Assembly (NCBI RefSeq): GCF_035610345.1
Contig: NZ_CP141212.1
Coordinates: 129,976 to 193,975 of the forward strand
DNA length: 64,000 nt
Reading direction: 5' to 3'
Source of the DNA: Sinorhizobium meliloti
GTDB lineage: Bacteria > Pseudomonadota > Alphaproteobacteria > Rhizobiales > Rhizobiaceae
The notes under the pieces were generated by a model that did not search any database, was not told the DNA's origin, and worked only from the letters and a program-made list of their open reading frames with translations. Of the stretch, positions 1 to 8,324 are shown in pieces. Position numbers and translations under genes: made by a program. Each line of letters opens with the position of its first letter. The first letter of the stretch is position 1.

Positions 1-83
1 GGGTCTGGTAGAAATTGCGGCTGTAGGGAGAACTATCACCCGACTTGGTTAAGGACCCGTCAACGAGGGCGCCGCTCACAGCA

Positions 84-1088
84 ATGACAAGCAAGAAAAA
101 GCCAACGGTCTACATCACCCGCAAACTGCCGGATGTCGTCGAAACCAGGATGCGTGAGCTCTTCGACGCGGAGCTGAACATCGATGACACGCCGCGCAGC
201 CAGCCGGAGCTGGTCGCCGCGGTCAAACGGGCCGACGTGCTCGTGCCGACGGTGACGGACCGGATCGATGCGGCTCTGATCGAGCAGGCCGGGCCGCAGC
301 TGAAGCTCATTGCCGCCTTCTCGAACGGCGTCGACAACATCGATGTGGATGCGGCCGCGCGCAAGGGCATCACCGTCACCAACACGCCGAACGTCCTGAC
401 GGAGGACACGGCCGACATGACCATGGCGCTGATCCTCGCGGTGCCCCGCCGGCTCGCCGAAGGTGCGCAGGTGCTGACCGACCGCAAGGGGGAGTGGGCA
501 GGCTGGTCTCCCACCTGGATGCTGGGCCGGCGCATTGCCGGAAAACGCATCGGCATCGTCGGCATGGGGAGAATCGGCACCGCCGTCGCCCGCCGTGCCA
601 AGGCCTTCGGGCTTTCGATCCACTATCACAATCGCCACCGCGTCAAACCGGAAACCGAGGAGATGCTGGAAGCGACCTACTGGGACAGCCTCGACCAGAT
701 GCTCGCCCGCGTCGACATCGTCTCCGTCAACTGCCCGTCGACCCCGGCGACCTATCATCTGCTCTCGGCCCGGCGGCTGGCCCTGATGCGGCCCGACAGC
801 TACATCGTCAACACCGCGCGCGGCGGCATCATCGACGAGGCGGCGCTGATCAAGAGCCTCCGCGAGGGCAAGATCGCCGGCGCCGGGCTCGACGTGTTCG
901 AGAACGAGCCGTCCGTCAATCCGAAGCTCATCAAGCTCGCCGGCGAGGGAAAGGTCGTTCTCCTGCCGCATATGAGCTCGGCGACCCTGGAAGGCCGTAT
1001 CGACATGGGCGAAAAGGTGGTGATCAACATCCGCACCTTCTTCGACGGCCATCGCCCGCCGGACCGGGTCCTTCCGGGGCGGGATTGA
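84..1088 (+). CDS. D-2-hydroxyacid dehydrogenase (glyoxylate/hydroxypyruvate reductase type)
   Basis: A 334-residue cytosolic NAD(P)H-dependent D-isomer 2-hydroxyacid dehydrogenase, probably reducing glyoxylate or hydroxypyruvate. Seen: the nucleotide-binding loop GMGRIG at residues 160-165, and the catalytic triad of the family as Arg246 in NTARGG, Glu275 in FENEP and His296 in LPHMSS. The ATG at 84 (MTSKKKPTVYITRKL) is chosen over the in-frame TTG at 45 because family homology begins right after it. It is convergent with polA; RIME repeats fill the gap. Substrate preference among glyoxylate, hydroxypyruvate and other 2-keto acids cannot be read from sequence. Confidence 0.88.
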   Translation: MTSKKKPTVYITRKLPDVVETRMRELFDAELNIDDTPRSQPELVAAVKRADVLVPTVTDRIDAALIEQAGPQLKLIAAFSNGVDNIDVDAAARKGITVTNTPNVLTEDTADMTMALILAVPRRLAEGAQVLTDRKGEWAGWSPTWMLGRRIAGKRIGIVGMGRIGTAVARRAKAFGLSIHYHNRHRVKPETEEMLEATYWDSLDQMLARVDIVSVNCPSTPATYHLLSARRLALMRPDSYIVNTARGGIIDEAALIKSLREGKIAGAGLDVFENEPSVNPKLIKLAGEGKVVLLPHMSSATLEGRIDMGEKVVINIRTFFDGHRPPDRVLPGRD

Positions 1089-1116
1089 AACACCACCACT
1101 TTGGCAAAAGCCGCGT

Positions 1117-1227
1117 CCCTGTGCTCGTCACAGGGAGGAGCAGCGCCGGGTCTGCGGCGCGGGAAGCGTTCTTTCAGCCCAAGGACTTGGTCTGGCTGGA
1201 TTCCTGTGACAAGCACAGGAATGAGGG
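1117..1227. repeat. RIME1-type palindromic intergenic repeat, copy 1
   Basis: About 110 bp starting with CCCTGTGCTCGTCACAGGG and ending with the near inverse CCTGTGACAAGCACAGG. The core contains GCGCCGGGTCTGCGGCGC. Size, sequence and outer/inner palindromes match the Rhizobium-specific intergenic mosaic element RIME1 as I remember it. It lies between the convergent 3' ends of the dehydrogenase and polA genes. Confidence 0.85.
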
Positions 1228-1332
1228 ACCGGGGATGTGCGGCTCCTACAACTTTCGCTTGGGAATATGCGGGGGAATGGTCAGCCTGGTTTATGAAGCT
1301 TGCCGAGGGGTCGCACCCCTCTCTACCCTCAT

Positions 1333-1438
1333 CCCTGTGCTCGTCACAGGGATCCAGCAGCGCCGGGTCTGCGGCGCGGAAAGCGTTCTTTCAGCCCAAG
1401 GACTTGGTCTGGCTGGATTCCTGTGACGAGCACAGGAA
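1333..1438. repeat. RIME1-type palindromic intergenic repeat, copy 2
   Basis: Second copy of the same element in the same orientation, about 105 bp downstream of the first and nearly identical to it. The terminal palindrome here is exact (CTGTGCTCGTCACAG at the left, CTGTGACGAGCACAG at the right). The spacer 1228-1332 has no recognisable gene. Together the pair fills most of the 396-bp gap between the dehydrogenase and polA. Confidence 0.88.
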
Positions 1439-1484
1439 GGAAATCAAACGAGCGCCCGCCGGGTATCCCAGATCTCAACAGGCC

Positions 1485-4400
1485 TCAATGCGCCTCGTCC
1501 CAGTTGTGTGCCGCGCGAGCATCGACCTTGAGAGGCACCCTCATGTCGAGCGCGGGCATCGCGGCGTTCTCCATCACCGAGATGATGACCGGAATGGTGC
1601 GCTCGATCTCGCCATCCTCCACCTCGAAGATCAGCTCGTCATGGACCTGAAGCAGCATTCGCGCGGAGACCTTTGCCGCTTCGAGTGCCGGCTCCATCTT
1701 GACCATCGCGCGGCGGATGATGTCGGCGGCCGAGCCCTGGATCGGGGCATTGATCGAAGCGCGCTCGTTGAAGGCACGCATCGACGGATTGGACGAGCGG
1801 ATGTCCGGGTAGTGGGCCCGGCGTCCGAAGATCGTCTCGACATAGCCGTTCTCGCGTGCAAAGGCCTTGGTGTTCTCCATATAGTCGCGAATGCCGGGGA
1901 AGCGTTCGAAATACCGTTTGATGTAGTCACCCGCCTCCGAACGCTCGATCGAAAGCTGGTTGGCTAGCCCGAAGGCGGAGATGCCGTAGATGATGCCGAA
2001 ATTGATCGCCTTGGCGCGGCGGCGGATCTCGCTCGGCATGCCGTCCACCGGCACGCCGAACATTTCGGAAGCCGTCATCGCATGGATGTCGACGCCATCG
2101 GCGAAAGCCTGGCGCAGCTGCGGGATGTCGGCCACATGGGCGAGCACTCTCAGCTCGATCTGGCTATAGTCGGCCGAGACCAGCTTGTGTCCCGGCGCCG
2201 CCACGAAGGCCGTGCGGATCTTGCGGCCTTCGCCGGTCCTGATCGGAATGTTCTGCAGGTTCGGATCCGAGGAGGAAAGCCGCCCGGTCGCCGTCGCAGC
2301 CATTGCAAAACAGGTGTGGACGCGCCTCGTCTCCGGATGCACGAAGCCGGGCAGGGCGTCGGTGTAGGTCGATTTCAACTTGGTCAGCTGCCGCCAGTCG
2401 ACGATCTTGCGAGGCAGGTCGTGCCCGGCGGCCGCGAGGTCTTCGAGCACCTGCGCGGAGGTCGACCATTGCCCGGTCTTGGTCTTGGAGCCGCCCGGAA
2501 GGCCCATCTTGCCGAAGAGAATGTCGCCGAGCTGCTTCGGCGAGCCGATGGTGAATGTCTCGCCGGCGAGGCGATAGATCTCGTCTTCGAGCGCCGCCGC
2601 CCCTTGTGCCAGCTCGCCGGAAAGGCGTGACAGGATCTGCCGGTCGATGGTTATGCCGCGTTCCTCCATCCCGGCAAGGACAGAAATCAGCGGTCGCTCC
2701 AGTCGCTCGTAGACGCGCGTCAACCCCTTGGCGGCAAGCCGGGGCTTCAGCACATGCCAAAGCCTCAGCGCGATATCCGCATCCTCGGCCGCATAGGTCG
2801 TTGCCTTGTCGATGTCGACGAAGTCGAAGGTGAGCGAAGACCGGCCGGTGCCGGTGACGTCCTTATAGGCGATCGGCTTGTGGCCGAGCCACCGCTCGGC
2901 AAGCGAATCCATGCCGTGGGCGCCGTTGCCGGCGTCGAGCACATAGGACATCAGCATCGTGTCGTCGAAGCTTCGCATGGCGATGCCGTGCCGCTTCATC
3001 ACGAGGTAGCCGTATTTCAGGTTCTGCCCGACCTTCAGGACGGACGGGTCCTCCAGCAGGTCCTTTATCCGGCTAAGGGCCTCGCGGACCGGTACCTGGC
3101 TGTCGACAGGTCCACCCCCCAGGAGGTCGCTGACGCCGCTCTTGTGCGCGAGCGGCACATAGGCCGCCCTGATCCTGGAGCCCGACGGGTCGTTCGCGTA
3201 ATCGGCGACCGCGAGCGAAAAGCCGACGAGGTCGGCGCGCATGGCGTCGGGCGACGTCGCCTGAGTGTCGAAGCCGACGAGCCCCGCCTCGCGGGCGTCG
3301 GCGATCCAACGCTCGAGCGTATCGAGATCGCGGATGGTGAGATATCCGGAATGATCGAACGCGGCTTTGCCGAAATAGGCCGCACGCGCCTCGGCGAGGC
3401 CCGCGGGCGTCGCGCCGGTCGTATCGGCATCCTGGCCGGAGGAGAGGAACGAGACAGCCGCCCTGGCCGCATTTCCCCTGGGCGGCGTCGCGCTCGATGA
3501 TTGCGGCGACGGCGGCGGGCCGCCGGCCTCGCCGACGTCCAGATCCGGTCCATGCGCCTGCGCGCCCCATTCGACCGGCACATGAGCCGGTTCGATCGCT
3601 TCCGCATCCGTATCGGTCGCCGCTGCGACGCGGCGCGTGAGCGTGGTGAATTCCATCGCCTTCAGGAATGCGATGAGCTTCGGGCCGTCCTGCGAATCGA
3701 GCCTGAAGTCCTCGGGCGGAACGTCGAGCGGCGTGTCCTTCTTCAACGTCACGAGCTCACGCGAAAGGCGCGCCAGATCGGCATTGGCGATGATGGACTC
3801 GCGCCGCTTCTGCTGTTTGATCTCGCCAGCCCGTTCGAGCAGCGTGTCCAGATCGCCATATTCTTCGAGGAGCTGGGCTGCCGTCTTCGGCCCGATCCCG
3901 GGGATGCCCGGCACGTTGTCGGTCGAATCGCCGGTCATGGCCTGGAGATCGATCATCTTTTCCGGGGGCACGCCCCACTTTTCGATCACGTCCGGAACGG
4001 TGATCTGCTTGTCCTTCATGCTGTCGTACATCGACACTTTCGGCGTGACGAGCTGCATGAGGTCCTTGTCGGAGGAAACGATGGTCACGTCGGCGCCCGC
4101 CTCCTCGGCAAGCCGCGCATAGGTCGCGATGAGGTCGTCGGCCTCGTAGCCCTCCTTCTCGATGCAGGGCAGGTTGAAAGCGCGGGTGGCGTGGCGGATG
4201 AGCCCGAACTGCGGGATCAGATCCTCCGGCGGCGCCGTCCGGTTGGCCTTGTACTGGTCGTAGAGCCCGTTGCGGAAGGTCTTCGAGGAATAGTCGAAGA
4301 TCACGGCCAAATGCGTCGGCGTCACGCCCACGGAGGTGTCGCGCGCGTCGGTCAAAAGCTTCCAGAGCATATTGCAGAATCCCGCAACCGCATTGACGGG

Positions 4401-4499
4401 AAGCCCGTCCGACTTGCGGTTGAGCGGCGGGATAGCGTGGAACGCCCGGAAGATGAAGCCCGAGCCGTCGACGAGGAAGAGATGATCACCGTTTTTCAT
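1485..4499 (-). CDS. polA: DNA polymerase I
   Basis: A 1004-residue family A polymerase for Okazaki-fragment maturation and repair synthesis. Domains in order: 5'-3' exonuclease/FEN (about 1-290), an unusually long Pro/Ser/Ala-rich linker (about 310-390), 3'-5' exonuclease-like domain (about 390-590), and polymerase domain with motif A SADYSQIELR, motif B RRRAKAINFGIIYG and motif C LLQVHDELIFEV. The start is the ATG giving MKNGDHLFLVDGSG, as in the family; the in-frame upstream extension is not homologous. Odd: the proofreading metal ligands are partly lost. The E. coli D355-x-E357 pair is D411-T-Q413, D424 is Gly497, while Y497 and D501 are kept (Tyr569, Asp573). Proofreading is therefore probably absent (inference). 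Confidence 0.97.
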   Translation of the reverse strand: MKNGDHLFLVDGSGFIFRAFHAIPPLNRKSDGLPVNAVAGFCNMLWKLLTDARDTSVGVTPTHLAVIFDYSSKTFRNGLYDQYKANRTAPPEDLIPQFGLIRHATRAFNLPCIEKEGYEADDLIATYARLAEEAGADVTIVSSDKDLMQLVTPKVSMYDSMKDKQITVPDVIEKWGVPPEKMIDLQAMTGDSTDNVPGIPGIGPKTAAQLLEEYGDLDTLLERAGEIKQQKRRESIIANADLARLSRELVTLKKDTPLDVPPEDFRLDSQDGPKLIAFLKAMEFTTLTRRVAAATDTDAEAIEPAHVPVEWGAQAHGPDLDVGEAGGPPPSPQSSSATPPRGNAARAAVSFLSSGQDADTTGATPAGLAEARAAYFGKAAFDHSGYLTIRDLDTLERWIADAREAGLVGFDTQATSPDAMRADLVGFSLAVADYANDPSGSRIRAAYVPLAHKSGVSDLLGGGPVDSQVPVREALSRIKDLLEDPSVLKVGQNLKYGYLVMKRHGIAMRSFDDTMLMSYVLDAGNGAHGMDSLAERWLGHKPIAYKDVTGTGRSSLTFDFVDIDKATTYAAEDADIALRLWHVLKPRLAAKGLTRVYERLERPLISVLAGMEERGITIDRQILSRLSGELAQGAAALEDEIYRLAGETFTIGSPKQLGDILFGKMGLPGGSKTKTGQWSTSAQVLEDLAAAGHDLPRKIVDWRQLTKLKSTYTDALPGFVHPETRRVHTCFAMAATATGRLSSSDPNLQNIPIRTGEGRKIRTAFVAAPGHKLVSADYSQIELRVLAHVADIPQLRQAFADGVDIHAMTASEMFGVPVDGMPSEIRRRAKAINFGIIYGISAFGLANQLSIERSEAGDYIKRYFERFPGIRDYMENTKAFARENGYVETIFGRRAHYPDIRSSNPSMRAFNERASINAPIQGSAADIIRRAMVKMEPALEAAKVSARMLLQVHDELIFEVEDGEIERTIPVIISVMENAAMPALDMRVPLKVDARAAHNWDEAH

Positions 4500-4696
4500 G
4501 CGGCCATGGATAGCGCGAGGCAGGGGAAAGGTCCATTGCGCTTTTCCGGCGCTACCCCATTTAAGTGGAGCGACAAAGGCCTGCCGGAACCCTGATATTC
4601 GGGTGCCGAACACTCACGCAAACGTTACGCATTTGTAATGCGCGATTCAGTCTCCCTATCCTTGAAATGCCACATTTGACTCCACAAATCATGTCG

Positions 4697-4846
4697 AGCG
4701 GCAATCATTCAATGCCGTGAGTCTGGTGATTGGCCTGTCCCCCGCCCGCACCAGATGAGGACAAAGGCCTCATCCCCCTCTCCGGGCCTTTGTCCCGCTT
4801 TCAAAGAGCCGCCACGGCGCAGCCTCCGCGCCGTGGCGGTTTTTTG
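4697..4846 (+). ncRNA. trans-acting sRNA, alpha-r7 (Smr7C)-like, between polA and marR
   Basis: The region is unsuited to coding but carries two strong hairpins on the plus strand. One pairs GGACAAAGGCC with GGCCTTTGTCC around a CU-rich loop (about 4758-4793). The other is a 12-bp GC stem at 4809-4839 followed by TTTTTT. A CTTGAA element at 4661 fits a start near 4697, giving about 150 nt. I recall the rhizobial sRNA family alpha-r7 (Smr7C) being described between polA and a MarR-type gene, which matches this position. The name is from memory; the 5' end is estimated. Confidence 0.75.
4809..4845 (+). terminator. Rho-independent terminator of the polA-marR intergenic sRNA
   Basis: Perfect 12-bp stem CCGCCACGGCGC / GCGCCGTGGCGG with a 7-nt loop, followed directly by six T residues. 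No coding gene ends upstream on this strand, so it most likely ends the small RNA. Confidence 0.9.
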
Positions 4847-4972
4847 CTGCCTATGCCCGTCAGTCGAAAGCGTATCGCCACACAGTCTCAAATCCCCGTG
4901 AAGTCGGCGCGGTTCGGCTTCATTGCAGGCATTGTAACTTGTCTTCGCGCTCCTTCCCGCGTAGGCATAGAC

Positions 4973-5416
4973 ATGGCCTTCAATCGTATGGAATCTGCGA
5001 CTTACCTGGCCAGCTTGTTGGCGAGGGGTTTCTCGCGCGCCCTGCAGGAGCGCGGTCAGAAACTCGGCTTTGCCCCCGGGCAATTCCCGGTCCTCCTGGA
5101 ATTATGGTCCGAGGAAGGGCTGACTCAGAGACAGCTTCTCGACCGGCTCGACATCGAGCAGGCAACCATGGCCAATACGCTCGCCCGAATGGAGCGCGAC
5201 GGCCTCATCGTCCGCCGCAAGCATCCTAACGACAAGCGTTCGCAGCAGATATTCCTGACCGAACGTGCCCGCAAGATGGAGGCCGCTGCGAAGGAGGCTG
5301 CTGCTGCAGCGGAGCAGTCGCTGCTTTCCGGCTTTCGCCGCTTCGAGAAAGAACTGATGCTCGAATATATGCGCATGGCGCTCGCGAATACGGCGCGCCA
5401 CGGCGACGCTTCCTGA
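4973..5416 (+). CDS. MarR-family transcriptional regulator
   Basis: A 147-residue winged-helix DNA-binding protein of MarR type. Seen: a helical N-terminal dimerisation segment, then the HTH and wing around QRQLLDRLDIEQATMANTLA and MERDGLIVRRKHPNDKRSQ, where the conserved D-x-R of the MarR wing is present as NDKR. The start is placed at MAFNRMESATYLA; further upstream the frame runs through the sRNA gene. Its target is unknown. The M20 peptidase gene follows 93 bp downstream on the same strand, but nothing in the sequence proves a shared transcript or regulation. Confidence 0.88.
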   Translation: MAFNRMESATYLASLLARGFSRALQERGQKLGFAPGQFPVLLELWSEEGLTQRQLLDRLDIEQATMANTLARMERDGLIVRRKHPNDKRSQQIFLTERARKMEAAAKEAAAAAEQSLLSGFRRFEKELMLEYMRMALANTARHGDAS

Positions 5417-5509
5417 TTTCACCCGACAATTTATCGTTGCATCAAAAGTTTTCGCTTAAAGCCGCCGGGTTTCGATTCTAGTTTCGCCGCGAAACCCAAA
5501 AAGGATTGC

Positions 5510-6904
5510 ATGATGGCAGATATCACCCCGGTTCTCGAGCGCGCCGACGCAAATCTCCCGCAAAGCCTCGAGCGGCTCTTCGACCTCGTCCGCATCAAGT
5601 CCATTTCCACCGATCCCGCCTTCAAGGAGGAGTGCCGCAAGGCTGCGGAGTGGTTGGTGGCGGAACTCGGAGCGATCGGCTTCGAAGCCTCGGTTCGCGA
5701 CACGCCCGGCCATCCCATGGTCGTCGCCCATCACGCTGCCGAGAAAGCGGACGCTCCGCACCTGCTCTTCTACGGCCATTACGATGTGCAGCCGGTCGAT
5801 CCCCTGAACCTCTGGGAGACCCCGCCCTTCGAGCCCTCCGTCAAGGAGGTCGAGCCCGGCCGCAAAATCATTACCGGCCGGGGTACGGCCGATGACAAGG
5901 GCCAGTTGATGACCTTCGTCGAGGCAGTGCGCGCCTATAAGGAAACCCGTGGCGCCTTGCCCTGCCGCATCACCATTCTCTTCGAGGGCGAAGAGGAATC
6001 CGGCTCTCCGTCGCTCAAGCCCTTCCTCGAAGCCAATGCCGGTGAGCTCAAGGCCGACTACGCTCTTGTCTGCGATACCAGCATGTGGGACCGGGACACG
6101 CCCGCGATTTCGGCTGGCTTGCGGGGCCTCGTCGGCGAGGAGGTCGTCGTCAAGGCGGCGGACCGCGACCTGCACTCCGGTTATTTCGGTGGCGCGGCGG
6201 CGAACCCGATCCATATCCTGGCCGAGATTCTCGCCGGCCTTCACGACGAGACCGGCCGCGTGACGCTCGACGATTTCTACGAAGGCGTCGAGGAGACACC
6301 GGCCGAGATCAAGGCTGGCTGGGAAACGCTCGGCCAGACCGCCGAGAAATTCCTCGGCGAGATCGGCCTCTCTATCCCCTCCGGCGAAAGGGGCCGCTCC
6401 GTGCTCGAACTCACCTGGGCGCGGCCGACGGCGGAGATCAACGGCATCACCGGGGGCTATACCGGCGAAGGATTCAAGACGGTGATCGCTGCAGAAGCCT
6501 CCGCCAAGGTTTCGTTCCGCCTGGTCGGCAAGCAGGACCCGGCAAAGATCCGCGAGAGCTTCCGCGCCTATGTGCGCTCGAAAATCCCGGCGGACTGCTC
6601 CGTCGAATTTCATGCGCACGGCGGTTCGCCGGCTATTCATCTGCCCTATGATTCGGCGTTGCTGAGCACGGCGAAGGCGGCACTTTCGGATGAATGGCCG
6701 AAGCCCGCCGTGGTCATCGGCATGGGCGGCTCCATACCGATCGTCGGCGATTTCCAGCGGATGCTCGGCATGGAATCGCTGCTGGTCGGGTTCGGTCTTT
6801 CCGACGACCGCATCCACTCGCCCAATGAGAAATACGAGCTCGCGTCCTTCCACAAGGGCATCCGCTCGTGGGTCCGCATTCTGGACGCACTCGGCACGCG
6901 GTAA
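5510..6904 (+). CDS. M20-family metallopeptidase (dipeptidase/carnosinase-like)
   Basis: A 464-residue cytosolic di-zinc peptidase of the M20/M28 clan. Metal-site motifs are in order: YGHYDVQP (His90, Asp92), GTADDKGQ (bridging Asp about 128), EGEEESGS (catalytic Glu162 and ligand Glu163), CDTSMWDRD, and a final His in DDRIHSPNEKYEL near the C-terminus. A lid/dimerisation domain lies between the two catalytic halves. The ribosome site is AAAAAGGA just before the ATG pair at 5510/5513. Such enzymes cleave dipeptides or related N-acyl amino acids; the exact substrate is not predictable. No signal peptide is seen. Confidence 0.9.
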   Translation: MMADITPVLERADANLPQSLERLFDLVRIKSISTDPAFKEECRKAAEWLVAELGAIGFEASVRDTPGHPMVVAHHAAEKADAPHLLFYGHYDVQPVDPLNLWETPPFEPSVKEVEPGRKIITGRGTADDKGQLMTFVEAVRAYKETRGALPCRITILFEGEEESGSPSLKPFLEANAGELKADYALVCDTSMWDRDTPAISAGLRGLVGEEVVVKAADRDLHSGYFGGAAANPIHILAEILAGLHDETGRVTLDDFYEGVEETPAEIKAGWETLGQTAEKFLGEIGLSIPSGERGRSVLELTWARPTAEINGITGGYTGEGFKTVIAAEASAKVSFRLVGKQDPAKIRESFRAYVRSKIPADCSVEFHAHGGSPAIHLPYDSALLSTAKAALSDEWPKPAVVIGMGGSIPIVGDFQRMLGMESLLVGFGLSDDRIHSPNEKYELASFHKGIRSWVRILDALGTR

Positions 6905-6986
6905 CGCCTTGCAGGCGGGGGGCTATGGTGAACACCGTTCGGCCATTGTCCACCGCCTTCGGCCATGAATGACAAATCGCACCCGC

Positions 6987-7000
6987 TTGACGGATATCAA
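6987..7000. promoter_or_regulatory. FNR/FixK-type box upstream of the ybhN-like gene
   Basis: TTGACGGATATCAA fits the FNR/FixK consensus TTGAy-N4-rTCAA. It is in the 363-bp gap 6905-7267, about 270 bp before the next start codon. No convincing gene is seen in the gap; a 72-codon plus-strand frame at 7012-7230 lacks family features. The site may be functional or chance. Confidence 0.4.
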
Positions 7001-7267
7001 GTCGACTTTGCTTGACCTGCCTGCCTTGGGATGCTTCCCTTTTTGAAAACAAATCAAAGTGGGAAATGGGCTGTTGGCAAGTGCAAGGATCGGGACGCCT
7101 CGTCCCGAGCATGTTTCTTTCATTACGCAGAATGGGCATCGCCACCTCGGCAGAACCGCGAAGCGCTTGGCGTGCCTTCAACCGGCCGCTGCTGATGGGC
7201 ACCCGCATCGCCGCGACGCTTCGCTCGTGAATCGATTTCCGCCGGAAAATCACGCAGAAGCCCCGGC

Positions 7268-8215
7268 ATGAAACGGCTCAAGGCATATTTCTGGCCCGTT
7301 GTGGGGCTTGCGGCGATCTTGGTTTCGGTGCGCGCGCTCGTCGATGAACTGCGCGGCCTGTCTCTCAACGAGTTCCTGGCGAGCTTCCAGGCCATATCGC
7401 TCGAAAGCTGGCTGCTCGCCATCGGTTCGACGCTTGTCGCCTATGCGGCGCTTGCCGCCTATGACCGGCTGGCGCTCGATCATCTCGGCCACCGCATCTC
7501 GCTGTGGTTCATCACCCTCTGCTCGTTCACCACCTATGCGCTTTCGCACAATCTCGGCGCCTCGGTTTTTTCCGGCGCGGTGGTGCGCTATCGAGCGTAT
7601 CGGTCGAAAGGCCTGACGCCCGGAGAGGTGGGCGTGCTCGTCGCCTTCTGCTCCTTCACCTTCACGCTCGGCACGCTGATGCTCTCGGCCATCGTGCTGC
7701 TCCTGAGGCCGAATATCATCGAGAGATTTTCGGAGTTCCTGCCCATCGAAATGTCGTTGACGACGGGCGGCCTCATTCTCGCGCTCATCGCGCTCTACGT
7801 CCTCGGCAGCCTGGTCGGCATGCGGCCGCTGCGCACGCGCTGGTTCCAGCTGCATTACCCGCGGCCCTCCATCGTGCTGAGGCAATTGATCATCGCCCCC
7901 GTCGAGCTTCTGGGCGCTGCCGGCATCATCTATTTCGCGCTGCCCGAAGCCGGAAATCCCGGCTATGTGGTCATTCTGGGCATCTTCCTCGCATCCTTCT
8001 CCGCCGCGCTGCTCTCCCATGCGCCGGGCGGCATCGGTGTGCTTGAATTCGTCTTCATCGCGGCGCTTCCGGAAATGGACCCGGCCGACGTTCTGGCTGC
8101 GCTTGCCATTTTTCGGCTGCTCTACCTCCTCGTCCCCTTCGTGCTGGCGCTCGTCGTCATCCTCGTCTTCGAGCATTCCCGCTTTCTGGCCGAGCGTGCC
8201 GCGAAGGAGCCGTAG
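7268..8215 (+). CDS. YbhN/UPF0104-family integral membrane protein (MprF flippase-domain-like)
   Basis: A 315-residue polytopic membrane protein with about eight hydrophobic segments, the first at residues 8-25. The central ALSHNLGASVFSGAVVRYR and the late SHAPGGIGVLEFVFIAAL segments are hallmarks of the YbhN/LPG-synthase transmembrane family (flippase half of MprF). There is no C-terminal aminoacyl-transfer domain, so it is not itself an aminoacyl-phosphatidylglycerol synthase. It probably acts on lipids in the inner membrane (inference). It stands alone and is convergent with the next gene across a palindromic repeat pair. Confidence 0.82.
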   Translation: MKRLKAYFWPVVGLAAILVSVRALVDELRGLSLNEFLASFQAISLESWLLAIGSTLVAYAALAAYDRLALDHLGHRISLWFITLCSFTTYALSHNLGASVFSGAVVRYRAYRSKGLTPGEVGVLVAFCSFTFTLGTLMLSAIVLLLRPNIIERFSEFLPIEMSLTTGGLILALIALYVLGSLVGMRPLRTRWFQLHYPRPSIVLRQLIIAPVELLGAAGIIYFALPEAGNPGYVVILGIFLASFSAALLSHAPGGIGVLEFVFIAALPEMDPADVLAALAIFRLLYLLVPFVLALVVILVFEHSRFLAERAAKEP

Positions 8216-8225
8216 AGTTTCGCTG

Positions 8226-8322
8226 GAGCACTTCCAGGAAAAGTGTGTAACGCTTTTCCGTCCGGAAGTGCGCAGGTTGCAGAGCACTTCCAGGAAAAGT
8301 GTGTAACGCTTTTCCGTCCGGA
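8226..8322. repeat. tandem pair of about 45-bp palindromic repeats
   Basis: Two near-identical copies (8226-8272 and 8282-8322) containing CACTTCCAGGAAAAG and CTTTTCCGTCCGGAAG. Each folds as nested inverted repeats (CACTTCC/GGAAGTG and GAAAAG/CTTTTC), although copy 2 lacks the last GGAAGTG arm. They sit exactly between two convergent genes. The same motif recurs at 58851-58896 and in degenerate form at 36094-36143. This is the style of the small palindromic mosaic repeats of rhizobial chromosomes. Confidence 0.85.
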
Positions 8323-8324
8323 CC

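Noticed and set aside
1089..1484. CRISPR-like array because two repeats alternate with a similar-sized spacer
   Set aside because: Only two repeats of about 105 bp with internal palindromes; they match the RIME type of intergenic element, and no cas gene is nearby.
2754..4595. Long open frames antisense to polA (for example 2754-3500 and 3501-4595)
   Set aside because: High GC at third positions keeps antisense frames open; the encoded sequences are Arg/Gly-rich with no family motif, while polA on the other strand is unmistakable.
7012..7271. Small plus-strand frames (70-72 codons) in the gap before the YbhN-like gene
   Set aside because: No ribosome site of quality, no recognisable motif, overlapping alternative frames of similar length; treated as noncoding.
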